Source: DSNY01 sp037446035
GTDB lineage: Bacteria; Pseudomonadota; Gammaproteobacteria; Burkholderiales; Burkholderiaceae_F
Reading direction: 5' to 3'
Length of the DNA stretch: 43,243 nt
Assembly (NCBI GenBank): GCA_037446035.1
Contig: JBBIJJ010000008.1
Location: forward strand, 1-43,243
Part shown: piece by piece, positions 18,485 to 26,528 of the stretch
How positions within the stretch are numbered: position 1 is the stretch's first letter
Layout: each line of letters begins with the position of its first letter
Made by a program: the position numbers and the translations under genes
The notes under the pieces: model-generated
Told to the model about the DNA's origin: nothing
What the model saw: the letters and a program-made list of their open reading frames with translations, nothing else
Database searches by the model: none

Positions 18485-18829
18485 ATGACCGACACCCACT
18501 GCATCTTCTGCCGTATCGTGCGCGGCGAACTGCCGACCAAGCGGATCTGCGAGGACGACGAGATCCTCGTCTTCCCGGACATCAACCCGGCCGCACCGGT
18601 GCACCTGCTGATGGTGCCGAAGGCGCACGTGGCCACGCTGGACGCCGCCGGCGCCGAGCACGAGCGGCTGTTGGGTAAAATGCTGCTGCTTGCGCCCCGG
18701 CTGGCACGAGAACAAGGTGCCACGAACGGCTTCCGTATCGTGATCAATAACGGCCCGGACGGTGGACAAGAGGTCTATCACCTGCACGTACACGTGCTGG
18801 GCGGTCCGCGCCCGTGGAAGCGGCTGTAG
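18485..18829 (+). CDS. hinT: HIT-family purine nucleoside phosphoramidase HinT
   Basis: 114-residue HIT protein. The histidine triad HLHVHVLGG is near the C-terminus; the N-terminus CIFCRIVRGELPTK and DINPAAPVHLLMVPKAH are typical of HinT. It hydrolyses AMP-lysine-type phosphoramidates. The his-hinT-tat order is common in Burkholderiales. tatA follows after 38 bases. Confidence 0.95.
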   Translation: MTDTHCIFCRIVRGELPTKRICEDDEILVFPDINPAAPVHLLMVPKAHVATLDAAGAEHERLLGKMLLLAPRLAREQGATNGFRIVINNGPDGGQEVYHLHVHVLGGPRPWKRL

Positions 18830-18867
18830 GGCCGTCGATAGAGTCCGACATCGTTCAGGAGTTCATC

Positions 18868-19101
18868 ATGGGTTCGTTTTCAATCTGGCACTGGCTGATC
18901 GTCCTGCTGGTCATCATCCTTGTGTTCGGCACCGGCAAGCTGAAGAATCTCGGCAAGGATCTGGGCGGCGCGATCAAGGGCTTCAAGGAAGGCATGAAGG
19001 AAGGCAGCGAGTCGGTCGACGCCACCGCGGCCAAGAAGGTCGAGGAGTCCAAGCAGGTCGCCGGCTCGACGATCGACGTGCAGGCGAAAGAGAAGTCCTG
19101 A
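18868..19101 (+). CDS. tatA: Sec-independent translocase subunit TatA
   Basis: 77 residues: one N-terminal membrane helix (IWHWLIVLLVIILVFGTGK), the hinge, and an amphipathic helix LKNLGKDLGGAIKGFKEGMK, then a polar tail. TatA polymerises to form the passage for folded proteins. The FGTGKLKNLG hinge is diagnostic. AGGAG stands 8 bases before the ATG. A perfect hairpin lies between this gene and tatB. Confidence 0.96.
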   Translation: MGSFSIWHWLIVLLVIILVFGTGKLKNLGKDLGGAIKGFKEGMKEGSESVDATAAKKVEESKQVAGSTIDVQAKEKS

Positions 19102-19120
19102 GCAGCGGTCCGGCGCACGA

Positions 19121-19150
19121 GCACCGTCGACCTGAGTGAGTCGACGGTGC
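19121..19150 (+). promoter_or_regulatory. perfect 11-bp stem-loop between tatA and tatB
   Basis: Arms 19121-19131 and 19140-19150 are exact reverse complements (GCACCGTCGAC/GTCGACGGTGC) around an 8-base loop. No T-run follows, so it is not a standard intrinsic terminator. A plausible role is to protect the 3' end of a tatA transcript or cause partial termination, raising TatA above TatB. Confidence 0.75.
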
Positions 19151-19187
19151 GTTCGTGTTCGGCGCGCGCGCCGGCAGGCGATTCGCG

Positions 19188-19727
19188 ATGTTCGATTTTA
19201 GTTTCGGCGAACTGGCGCTGATCGGTACGGTCGCGCTCGTCGTGCTCGGACCCGAGCGGCTGCCCAAGGTCGCACGTACGGTCGGCGACTGGCTCGGCAA
19301 GGCGCAGCGCTACGTCAGCCAGGTCAAGGCCGACATCAACCGCGAGATGGAGCTCGCCGAACTGAAGAAACTGCAGGAGGAGGCGCGCGCCGCCGCGCAA
19401 TCCGTGCAGTCCGCGGTTCAGGGCTTCGAAACGGACGTCCGCAAGGCGGCGTCCGAACTGGGCACGGCGCTCGGCCCGCCGGGCGAAGCGACGGCCGAAG
19501 CAGCCGCCGACGCGACGCCGATCGGCGACTACAGTTGGGAGGGCGCGGACGGGTCGTGGCGTTCGCAGCGCTTCGAACGGCGCTACAAGCCGGGTCCTTC
19601 GGTCGACGAGTTGGCCGAAGAGATCGCGCGACTCAAGCGCCAGCTCGCGCTGCCTGACGCGTACGCCGCATCCCGGCGCAAGTACGCGCCGCGCGCGCGC
19701 GTGAATCGGCCCAGGATCCGCCGGTGA
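19188..19727 (+). CDS. tatB: Sec-independent translocase subunit TatB
   Basis: 179 residues. The N-terminus MFDFSFGELALIGTVALVVLGPERLPK, with the glutamate in the membrane helix and the LGPERLP hinge, identifies TatB, which with TatC binds twin-arginine signals. A long amphipathic and coiled region follows (about residues 35-90), then an alanine-rich linker. ATG 19188 is chosen over GTG 19155 because it starts the family sequence exactly. The stop overlaps the GTG start of tatC by 3 bases. Confidence 0.96.
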   Translation: MFDFSFGELALIGTVALVVLGPERLPKVARTVGDWLGKAQRYVSQVKADINREMELAELKKLQEEARAAAQSVQSAVQGFETDVRKAASELGTALGPPGEATAEAAADATPIGDYSWEGADGSWRSQRFERRYKPGPSVDELAEEIARLKRQLALPDAYAASRRKYAPRARVNRPRIRR

Positions 19728-20491
19728 GCACGACACCCGAACCCGAGCAGGAACAGAGCTTCCTGTCGCATCTGATCGAGCTGCGCCAGCGCATCGTGCG
19801 CGCCGCACTCGCGGTGCTGATCGTGTTCCTCGCGCTGACGCCGTTCATGCGCGAGATCTTCGACGTGCTGTCGCAGCCGCTGCTGGTGGCGCTGCCGGCG
19901 GGCACCAAGCTGCTGGCCACCGGCGTGGTCACGCCGTTCATGGTGCCGCTGAAGGTCACGCTGTTCGTGGCGTTCCTGATCGCGCTGCCGTTCGTGCTGT
20001 ACCAGGCATGGGCGTTCGTCGCACCGGGGCTGTATCAACACGAGAAGAAGCTCGCCGGTCCGATGATCTTCTCGGCCGTGTTGATGTTCTTCCTCGGCAT
20101 GGCGTACTGCTATTTCGTCGTGTTCGGTTTCGTCTTCAAGTTCATCGCGGGCTTCGCGCCGACCACCGTCAACGTCGCGCCCGACATCGAGGCGTACTTC
20201 GGCTTTGTGCTCGGCATGTTCCTCGCGTTCGGGCTGACCTTCGAGGTGCCGATCGTCGTCGTGCTGCTGGCGCGCTTCGGCATCGCCGATGCCGAGCGGC
20301 TGAAGGTCGCGCGGCCGTACGTGATCGTCGGTGCCTTCATCGTCGCCGCGATCTTCACCCCGCCCGACGTGCTGTCGCAGCTGCTGCTGGCGATTCCGCT
20401 GTGTCTGCTGTACGAGCTGGGCATTTTTCTCGCCCGTTTCGTCGGCCGCCGCAAGCCCGACGAGGCGACCGCCGCCGGCGACGCCTCCTGA
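19724..20491 (+). CDS. tatC: Sec-independent translocase subunit TatC
   Basis: 255-residue inner-membrane receptor for twin-arginine signals, with six membrane helices. The N-terminal FLSHLIELRQRIVRA motif and FVAPGLYQHEKK loop are the family signatures; GLTFEVPIVVVLLARFGI and FTPPDVLSQLLLAIPLCLLYE mark the C-terminal helices. It starts at GTG 19724, overlapping the tatB stop. Substrates in this window include the Rieske protein PetA. Confidence 0.97.
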   Translation: MSTTPEPEQEQSFLSHLIELRQRIVRAALAVLIVFLALTPFMREIFDVLSQPLLVALPAGTKLLATGVVTPFMVPLKVTLFVAFLIALPFVLYQAWAFVAPGLYQHEKKLAGPMIFSAVLMFFLGMAYCYFVVFGFVFKFIAGFAPTTVNVAPDIEAYFGFVLGMFLAFGLTFEVPIVVVLLARFGIADAERLKVARPYVIVGAFIVAAIFTPPDVLSQLLLAIPLCLLYELGIFLARFVGRRKPDEATAAGDAS

Positions 20492-20531
20492 GCGCATTGA
20501 GCGCGACACGGATGCGGCGCATACTGCGCGC

Positions 20532-21212
20532 ATGTCCTGCGCGCTCGTTCGACCGCTCGCCGCACTGTTCGCGTTGCTGCTCGCCGCGGGCGCTGCCGCG
20601 GCCGCGGACCGTCTGCAGATCGCGCCCGACGACGATGTCGATCTCACCAACGGCTGGGCCGCCTACCAGGCAATGGATTACGCGAAGGCGCTCGCGCTGT
20701 ATCGCAAGGCGGCGGATCGTGAACAGCGCGTCGCGCAGTTCAATCTCGCGGTGATGCTGATCAGCGGCGAGGGCGCGCCGGCCGACCCGCAACAGGGCAT
20801 CGCGTGGCTACGCCGGTCGGCCGACAACGGGCTGGCGCGTGCGCAGTACTCGCTCGGCGTGTTCTACGAGCGTGGCCAGCACGTGCCGCGCTCGCTGACC
20901 GAGGCGACGGCCTGGTTCCTGAAAGCCGCAGAGCAGGGCTGGCGCGACGCGCAGGTCAGCGTCGCCACTCAGTACTTCCTCGGCCGCGGCGCGCCGCGCG
21001 ATTACAAGCTGGCCGCCACGTGGTACGAACGCGCGGCTGAGCAGGGCGACGAAGGCGCCAGCTACATCATCGCGGCGATGTACGAGCACGGCGATGGCGT
21101 CGAGCGCGACCTCGCGCGCGCCTTCTACTGGTACTCGCAGGCCGCCGCGTTCGGGGATCCAGCTGCGCGCATCAAGGCGCGCGAACTCGCCGATCGGCTG
21201 CGTTCGAGCTAG
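20532..21212 (+). CDS. secreted Sel1-repeat protein
   Basis: 226 residues with a signal peptide (MSCALVRPLAALFALLLAAG, cleavage after AAAA) and four to five Sel1-like repeats from about residue 75 on, such as AQFNLAVMLISGEGAPADP, AQYSLGVFYERGQHVPRS, AQVSVATQYFLGRGAPRDY and ASYIIAAMYEHGDGVERD. Sel1 arrays mediate protein-protein contacts; the partner is unknown. ATG 20532 is chosen for the signal peptide. CATACT stands 6 bases before it, again hinting at a short leader. Its TAG stop is part of CTAG at the edge of the following gene-free patch. Confidence 0.88.
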   Translation: MSCALVRPLAALFALLLAAGAAAAADRLQIAPDDDVDLTNGWAAYQAMDYAKALALYRKAADREQRVAQFNLAVMLISGEGAPADPQQGIAWLRRSADNGLARAQYSLGVFYERGQHVPRSLTEATAWFLKAAEQGWRDAQVSVATQYFLGRGAPRDYKLAATWYERAAEQGDEGASYIIAAMYEHGDGVERDLARAFYWYSQAAAFGDPAARIKARELADRLRSS

Positions 21213-21595
21213 CCCGGGGATTTTTCACGAGGGTCGGGGATGATCGCGCCGGGATCGGGCCGATCCGGGCGAGCGCTGGAGCGAGGAACCAGCGGACGCG
21301 ACGCTCCGAGCGAAGCGCCGGCCCGCTGTCGCGAGGCCGTGTCGCCTGGAACGCCGCAGGCAGCAAAGGTTTCATCCTAAATCCGGCAGTTCGCCTCACG
21401 TCGAAACGGCAGAAAGCCAGCATCCATGCGGGTTTCAAGCCAATTCCGAGGACTGCGGAGCAGTTCCAAATGGGTGATGGTCGTGGTCACTACAAGGCTT
21501 TGGCGCGAACGCGTTTCTCGATACTTCACGGACTTCAACTGCCGTTTCTAGGTTCATTCGCATCGAGCGAGCGCCTCGTGAGAAGTCCGGACTAG
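21209..21595. mobile_element. gene-free patch with imperfect terminal inverted repeats, likely decayed mobile element
   Basis: No coding region is supported over about 380 bases. The left end reads CTAGCCCGGGGATTTTTCAC and the reverse complement of the right end CTAGTCCGGACTTCTCACGA: about 20 of 24 positions agree if one gap is allowed. Both ends begin with CTAG, which also contains the TAG stops of the two flanking genes. The interior has stretches clearly poorer in GC than its neighbours (about 21360-21560). CTAG fits the YTAR target duplicated by IS5-type elements, but no transposase is left, so the family is a guess. Confidence 0.4.
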
Positions 21596-22755
21596 CGCTG
21601 CGGCACCGGCCGCTCGCCGACGGTCACCGCGATCTCGAGCTCCTTGCCGCCGCGGATGACCCGGACACGCGCCACGCTGCCCGGCGCGAGCTGCGCGATC
21701 TGCGTCAGCATGCGCGGCGTGTCCTGGACCGGCTGATCGTTGATCGACAGCAGGATGTCGCCGGGTTCGAGCCCGGCCTTGCCGGCGGGCGCGCTGCGCT
21801 GCACGCCACGCACGATGACGCCTTCCCTGCGCGGCAGCTTCAGCGCATCGACCATCTCGGGCGTGATGTCCTCGGGCTCGATGCCGAAGTAGCCGCGCAC
21901 GACCTTGCCGGTCTTGATCAACTGCTCCATCACCTGCGTGATGATCGTCGTCGGGATCGCGAAGCCGATACCGATCGAACCGCCCGAGCGCGAGAAAATG
22001 GCGGTGTTGATGCCGACCAGGTTGCCTTGCGTGTCGACCAGCGCGCCGCCCGAGTTGCCCTGGTTGATTGCCGCGTCGGTCTGGATGTAGCTCTCGTAGC
22101 GGCTCAGATCGAGCCCGGTGCGGCCGAGCGCCGACACGATGCCCATCGTCACGGTCTGCCCGACGTTGAACGGATTGCCGATCGCCAGCACGACGTCGCC
22201 GACGCGCAGGTCCTCGGCGCGGCCGAAGGTGATCGCCGGCAGGTTCGGCGCTTCGATGCGCAGCACCGCCAGGTCGGTTTCCGGATCGGCGCCGACGAGT
22301 TTCGCCTCGAGGCGACGACCGTCGCCGAGCGCGACCAGGATCTCGTCGGCCGCCTGCACGACGTGGTTGTTGGTCAGCACGTAGCCGTCGGCCGTGGCGA
22401 TCACACCCGAGCCCAGACTGGTCACGCGTTCGGCCTGCTGGCGGAACCGTTCGCCGAAGAAGCGCTCGAAAAACGGGTCGTCGCTGTAGGGGCCGCGGCG
22501 GATTTCCTTGGTCGTGTAGACGCTGACGACCGCCGGCATCGCGCGCTGCGCGGCGTCGGCGTAGGAAGCCGCCGGCGGGCGCGGCGCGCCTTCGGTCGGG
22601 GCGACCTGGCGGATCGCCACCTCGCTGGGAGCCGGCGTGGACAGCGCGGCCGGCCCGCGTTTGAGCCACTCCGGCTTGAGCGTCGCGACGATGAACAGCA
22701 ACGCGAGCCCGACCGTCGTCGCCTGTGCGAAAAGGAGCCAGAGACGGCGCAGCAT
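21592..22755 (-). CDS. S1C serine protease, DegS/DegQ-like with one PDZ domain
   Basis: 387 residues: N-terminal membrane anchor (about residues 3-25), a proline-rich linker, a trypsin-like domain with catalytic H131 (TNNHVV), D161 (ETDLAVL) and S235 (GNSGGALV), and a single C-terminal PDZ domain (about 285-380, GYFGIEPEDITPEMVDAL onward). One PDZ plus a membrane anchor is the DegS layout, used for envelope stress sensing; databases often call the Burkholderiales homologue DegQ or Do-like. The neighbouring mscL gene is also minus strand, 140 bases upstream. Confidence 0.92.
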   Translation of the reverse strand: MLRRLWLLFAQATTVGLALLFIVATLKPEWLKRGPAALSTPAPSEVAIRQVAPTEGAPRPPAASYADAAQRAMPAVVSVYTTKEIRRGPYSDDPFFERFFGERFRQQAERVTSLGSGVIATADGYVLTNNHVVQAADEILVALGDGRRLEAKLVGADPETDLAVLRIEAPNLPAITFGRAEDLRVGDVVLAIGNPFNVGQTVTMGIVSALGRTGLDLSRYESYIQTDAAINQGNSGGALVDTQGNLVGINTAIFSRSGGSIGIGFAIPTTIITQVMEQLIKTGKVVRGYFGIEPEDITPEMVDALKLPRREGVIVRGVQRSAPAGKAGLEPGDILLSINDQPVQDTPRMLTQIAQLAPGSVARVRVIRGGKELEIAVTVGERPVPQR

Positions 22756-22797
22756 GCAAAAGTGGGCGGCGACAGGGCAGCGAGAAGCGGGCCGCCG

Positions 22798-22803
22798 ATT
22801 CTA
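22798..22803 (-). promoter_or_regulatory. possible -10 box of the DegS/DegQ-like gene
   Basis: Minus-strand TAGAAT followed by CGGC lies 42 bases before the protease ATG. It matches the other TAGAAT-CGCC sites in the window. No -35 is evident upstream because a hairpin occupies that space. Confidence 0.3.
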
Positions 22804-22807
22804 AGCC

Positions 22808-22832
22808 CCGTACGCGGCGCCGCCGCGTACGG
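22808..22832. terminator. perfect hairpin between mscL and the protease gene
   Basis: An 11-base stem (CCGTACGCGGC/GCCGCGTACGG) with a 3-base loop lies 63 bases beyond the mscL stop and directly upstream of the protease -10 candidate. No T-run follows on the minus strand, so termination would be weak or Rho-assisted. Confidence 0.4.
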
Positions 22833-22895
22833 TCGACCCGCCGAGAGCGCGCCGCCGCGGCGCCCCGCAGCGCCGCGCGCGGCTGCTACGTCCTG

Positions 22896-23315
22896 CTACT
22901 TCTTCAGCGCGTCGCGGATCTCGCGCAGCAGCAGCACGTCCTCGGGCGGCGCGCTAGGTGCGGGCGGCGGGGTTTCGCGCTTGAGCCGGTTCATCGCCCT
23001 GACCATCCAGAAGATGATGAAAGCGAGGATCACGAAGTTGATCACGATGGTCGCGAAGCTGCCCCAAGCGAGCACCGTGCCGACTTTCTGAGCCTCGATC
23101 AGCGACGCGCCCGGCGGAACGCTGCCCGCGAGCACCCAGTACTGGTTGGAGAAGTCGACCTGCCCGCGCATGATGAAGCTCACGATCGGCATGATCACGT
23201 CCTTGACCGCCGAATCGACGATCTTGCCGAAAGCCGCGCCGATGATCACGCCGACGGCAAGATCCATCACGTTGCCCTTCAGCGCGAACTCGCGAAACTC
23301 CTTGAGCATGCTCAT
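22896..23315 (-). CDS. mscL: large-conductance mechanosensitive channel MscL
   Basis: 139-residue channel that releases solutes on hypo-osmotic shock. TM1 holds the gating motif KGNVMDLAVGVIIGAAFGKIV, TM2 is TIVINFVILAFIIFWMVRAM, and the C-terminal charged helix is PEDVLLLREIRDALKK. Length matches the family. It is divergent from petA, with 247 bases between starts. Confidence 0.97.
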   Translation of the reverse strand: MSMLKEFREFALKGNVMDLAVGVIIGAAFGKIVDSAVKDVIMPIVSFIMRGQVDFSNQYWVLAGSVPPGASLIEAQKVGTVLAWGSFATIVINFVILAFIIFWMVRAMNRLKRETPPPAPSAPPEDVLLLREIRDALKK

Positions 23316-23486
23316 TGCGTTCCCCCGGTGGTTGGTTGTTTGCCGCCAACAGCGCGGCGATTGTAGGGGCGAGCGAGCGCCGGCGCGTGCCGGCGGACAT
23401 CGCGCATCGCGGTGACCCGGCGCGGGCCGGGGCCGCGGCGGGGTCGCCGCCCGGAGCGCGGATTCAGTCGACTTGACGGCATGCAG

Positions 23487-23492
23487 TAAAAT
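23487..23492 (+). promoter_or_regulatory. possible -10 box of the petABC operon
   Basis: TAAAAT followed by CGCGC lies 70 bases before the petA ATG, with TTCAGT 18 bases upstream as a weak -35. The rest of the 247-base divergent region shows no other recognisable element. Confidence 0.35.
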
Positions 23493-23562
23493 CGCGCGCT
23501 GCTGCGCAGGCCCGCCGCCGCCGCGAGCCGAATTCTTGTCCGACCCTCAGGGAGCTCCCGCC

Positions 23563-24168
23563 ATGTCCACCCCCTCAGCAGCCGCCGATGCGGTAGACGG
23601 CGAACGCCGCACCGCACTGATCGCGACCTGCGTTGTCGGCGGCGCCGGCGCCGTCGCCGCGGTCGTTCCTTTCGTAAGCTCGTTCGCGCCTTCCGAAAGA
23701 GCGAAGGCCGCCGGTGCCCCGGTCGAAGTCGACCTGTCGTCGATCGTGCCGGGCGAAATGAAGACCGTCGAGTGGCGCGGCAAGCCGGTCTGGATCCTGC
23801 GTCGCACGCCGCAGATGATCGAGGCGGTCAAGAAGACCGAAGACGAGGTTGCCGATCCGAACTCGCAGCGCACGGCTTACCCGACGCCGCCTTACGCGAA
23901 GAACGCGCTGCGCTCGATCAAGCCCGAGTTCTTCATCGCGGTCGGTATCTGCACGCACCTGGGTTGCTCACCGGTCGGCCCGATCGCGCCAAACACCGAT
24001 CCGGCGTTGGGGGCGGACGCGGGCTTCCTGTGCCCCTGCCACGGCTCCACCTTCGATCTGGCCGGCCGCGTGTTCAAGAACAAGCCCGCGCCGGACAACC
24101 TCGAAGTGCCGCCGCACAAGTATCTGTCCGACACCGTCGTCCTGATCGGCGACGATTCCAAAGCCTGA
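23563..24168 (+). CDS. petA: ubiquinol-cytochrome c reductase Rieske iron-sulfur subunit
   Basis: 201 residues. The 2Fe-2S ligands are C130 and H132 (CTHLGC) and C157 and H160 (CPCH), with C135 and C159 forming the stabilising disulfide. The N-terminus carries a twin-arginine signal-anchor (GERRTALIATCVVGGAG), so the folded protein should be exported by the TatABC encoded 3 kb upstream. It transfers electrons from ubiquinol to cytochrome c1. First gene of petABC. Confidence 0.97.
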   Translation: MSTPSAAADAVDGERRTALIATCVVGGAGAVAAVVPFVSSFAPSERAKAAGAPVEVDLSSIVPGEMKTVEWRGKPVWILRRTPQMIEAVKKTEDEVADPNSQRTAYPTPPYAKNALRSIKPEFFIAVGICTHLGCSPVGPIAPNTDPALGADAGFLCPCHGSTFDLAGRVFKNKPAPDNLEVPPHKYLSDTVVLIGDDSKA

Positions 24169-24187
24169 TAGCGCGCCAGGACGAACC

Positions 24188-25585
24188 ATGGCTCTGCACA
24201 AGACCGAATACAAAGGCCTGCTCGGCTGGATCGACGCGCGCATGCCGACGTTGATGTCGGAATACAAGAAGCACATGTCGGAGTACTACGCGCCGAAGAA
24301 TTTCAACTTCTGGTACTTCTTTGGCAGCTTCGCGCTGGTGGTGCTGGTGATCCAGATCGTCACCGGCATTTTCCTGGCCATGCACTACAAGCCGGACGCG
24401 CGCTTCGCATTCGAGTCGGTCGAATACATCATGCGCGAGGTGCCGGGCGGGTGGTTCATCCGCTACATGCACTCGACCGGCGCGTCGTTCTTCTTCATCG
24501 TCGTCTACCTGCACATGTTCCGCGGGTTGCTGTACGGCAGCTACCGCAAGCCGCGCGAGCTGGTCTGGATCTTCGGCTGCCTGATTTTCCTGTGTCTGAT
24601 GGCCGAGGCGTTCTTCGGCTACCTGCTGCCGTGGGGGCAGATGAGCTACTGGGGCGCGCAGGTGATCGTCAACCTGTTCTCGGCGATCCCGCTGATCGGG
24701 CCGGATCTGGCGGTGTGGATCCGCGGCGACTACGTGGTCAGCGACGCGACGCTGAACCGTTTCTTTTCGTTCCACGTGATCGCGATCCCGCTGGTCCTGC
24801 TGGCGCTGGTCGTCGCGCATATCCTCGCGCTGCACGACGTCGGGTCGAACAATCCCGACGGCATCGAGATCAAGGACCACAAGGGCCCCGACGGCAAACC
24901 GCTCGACGGCATTCCGTTCCACCCCTACTACACCGTGCACGATATTTTCGGGCTGGCGATCTTCCTGATCGCGTTCTTCGCAATCGTGTTCTTCGCGCCG
25001 GAGCTGGGCGGCTACTTCCTCGAGTGGAACAACTTCATCCCGGCCGACCCGCTGGTGACGCCCTCGCACATCGCGCCGGTGTGGTATTTCACGCCTTTTT
25101 ATTCGATCCTGCGCGCGACCACCGGCGACTTCATGTGGGCGCTGGTCGCAGGCGTCGTCGGCTACGCGATGCTGCTGTACTTCGCGCTGCCGCGCGGTCT
25201 GGCGCGCTATGCCACGCTCGCCGTGACGCTGGTACTCGCGGTGCTGATGCTGCCGAAGAGCCCGTTGGCGCTCGACCCGAAGTTCTGGGGTGTGGTGCTG
25301 ATGGGCGTGTCGGTGCTGATCTTCTTCGCGCTGCCGTGGATCGACCAGTCGCCGGTGAAGTCGATGCGCTACCGGCCGGCCTGGCACTTCTGGCTTCTGA
25401 TGGGGTTCGTGGTCGTGTTCCTGGTGTTGGGCTATCTCGGCACGCAGCCGCCGGAGCCGACGCTCACGTTGATCGCCCAGGCGGGCACGCTGCTGTATTT
25501 CGCTTTCTTCTTCCTGATGCCCTGGTGGAGCCGCCTCGGCGAGTTCAAGCCGGTGCCCGAGCGGGTGACCTTCGCGGCGCACTGA
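24188..25585 (+). CDS. petB: ubiquinol-cytochrome c reductase cytochrome b subunit
   Basis: 465-residue membrane subunit carrying hemes bL and bH, with quinone sites on both sides. Heme-ligand histidines lie in YMHSTGASFFFIVVYLHMFR and in FFSFHVIAIPLVLLALVVAH. The quinol-oxidation loop has PVWY (SHIAPVWYFTPFY) instead of the canonical PEWY. At least eight hydrophobic segments are visible, as in full-length proteobacterial cytochrome b. It lies 19 bases after petA. Confidence 0.97.
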   Translation: MALHKTEYKGLLGWIDARMPTLMSEYKKHMSEYYAPKNFNFWYFFGSFALVVLVIQIVTGIFLAMHYKPDARFAFESVEYIMREVPGGWFIRYMHSTGASFFFIVVYLHMFRGLLYGSYRKPRELVWIFGCLIFLCLMAEAFFGYLLPWGQMSYWGAQVIVNLFSAIPLIGPDLAVWIRGDYVVSDATLNRFFSFHVIAIPLVLLALVVAHILALHDVGSNNPDGIEIKDHKGPDGKPLDGIPFHPYYTVHDIFGLAIFLIAFFAIVFFAPELGGYFLEWNNFIPADPLVTPSHIAPVWYFTPFYSILRATTGDFMWALVAGVVGYAMLLYFALPRGLARYATLAVTLVLAVLMLPKSPLALDPKFWGVVLMGVSVLIFFALPWIDQSPVKSMRYRPAWHFWLLMGFVVVFLVLGYLGTQPPEPTLTLIAQAGTLLYFAFFFLMPWWSRLGEFKPVPERVTFAAH

Positions 25586-25596
25586 GGAGAACAACA

Positions 25597-26421
25597 ATGA
25601 AAAGACTCGTCGCCGCGTTTGCGCTCGCGCTCGCTGCCGGCAGCGCCGTCGGCGCCGGTGCAGCGCTGCACCTGGACAAATGGCCGGACCGCTCCAATGA
25701 CCTCGCCGCGCTGCAAAACGGCGCGCGGCTCTTCGCCAACTATTGCCTCGGCTGTCACAGCGCGAACCTGATGCGCTGGAACCGGCTCAACGACATCGCG
25801 CTCGACGACCGGCAGATCAAGGACTTCCTGATCTTCGGCAACCAGAAGGTCGGCGACACGATGTCGATTGCGATGAGCCCGAAAGACGCAAAGGTCTGGT
25901 TCGGCAAGACGCCGCCGGATCTGTCGGTGATCGCGCGCGCGCGCACCTCGTTCGACTACGCTGGCGCAGACTACCTGTATACGTTGCTGCGCAGCTACTA
26001 CCGCGACGCTGCTTCGCCGACCGGCTGGAACAACGTCGTGTTTCCCAGCATCGGCATGCCGCACGTTTTGTGGGAGCGGCAAGGTCCGCGCGAGGTGACG
26101 ATCGAGCGCGTGACACATGCCGACAAAGGCTTCGTGCGCACGGTGACGACCTTCGGCACCGACGGCATCGCCACATCGACTGCAACGCCGCTGGCCGCGG
26201 CGGCGGCCGAAGGCACTTCCGCTTCGTTCAAACCGCTGGCGCCGCAACTGGCACGGCAGTACGACTCCGATGTCGCCGACCTGGTCGCCTTTCTGGTGTT
26301 CATGACCGAGCCGGTGCGCGCCGACCGTGTCCGCATCGGTGTGTGGGTGCTGCTCTTTCTCGCGTTGTTCACGGTCGTCGCGTGGCGGCTGAACGCGGTG
26401 TACTGGAAGGACGTGAAGTAG
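25597..26421 (+). CDS. petC: ubiquinol-cytochrome c reductase cytochrome c1 subunit
   Basis: 274 residues with a Sec signal peptide (MKRLVAAFALALAAGSAVGA), one heme c site CLGCH near residue 50, the likely axial methionine region around DTMSIAMSP or further downstream, and a C-terminal membrane anchor (IGVWVLLFLALFTVVAWRL). It accepts electrons from the Rieske protein. A Shine-Dalgarno (GAGGAG) stands about 7 bases before the ATG, and the gene lies 11 bases after petB. Confidence 0.97.
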   Translation: MKRLVAAFALALAAGSAVGAGAALHLDKWPDRSNDLAALQNGARLFANYCLGCHSANLMRWNRLNDIALDDRQIKDFLIFGNQKVGDTMSIAMSPKDAKVWFGKTPPDLSVIARARTSFDYAGADYLYTLLRSYYRDAASPTGWNNVVFPSIGMPHVLWERQGPREVTIERVTHADKGFVRTVTTFGTDGIATSTATPLAAAAAEGTSASFKPLAPQLARQYDSDVADLVAFLVFMTEPVRADRVRIGVWVLLFLALFTVVAWRLNAVYWKDVK

Positions 26422-26480
26422 GCGCGCGCGCCGCGCGCAGCAAGCATCCGCCCGCGCCGCGAGGCGCGGTCATTCGTTTG

Positions 26481-26513
26481 CGAGGGCGGGCGCGGCTCGC
26501 CCTCGTCGATTTT
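26481..26513 (+). terminator. hairpin with short T-run between petC and sspA
   Basis: CGAGGGCG (26481-26488) pairs with CGCCCTCG (26498-26505) around a 9-base loop, followed by TCGATTTT. This resembles an intrinsic terminator for petABC with a weak U-tract. It ends only 15 bases before the sspA ATG, so it could also act as an attenuator of sspA. Confidence 0.5.
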
Positions 26514-26528
26514 CAGAGGTACGCGACG

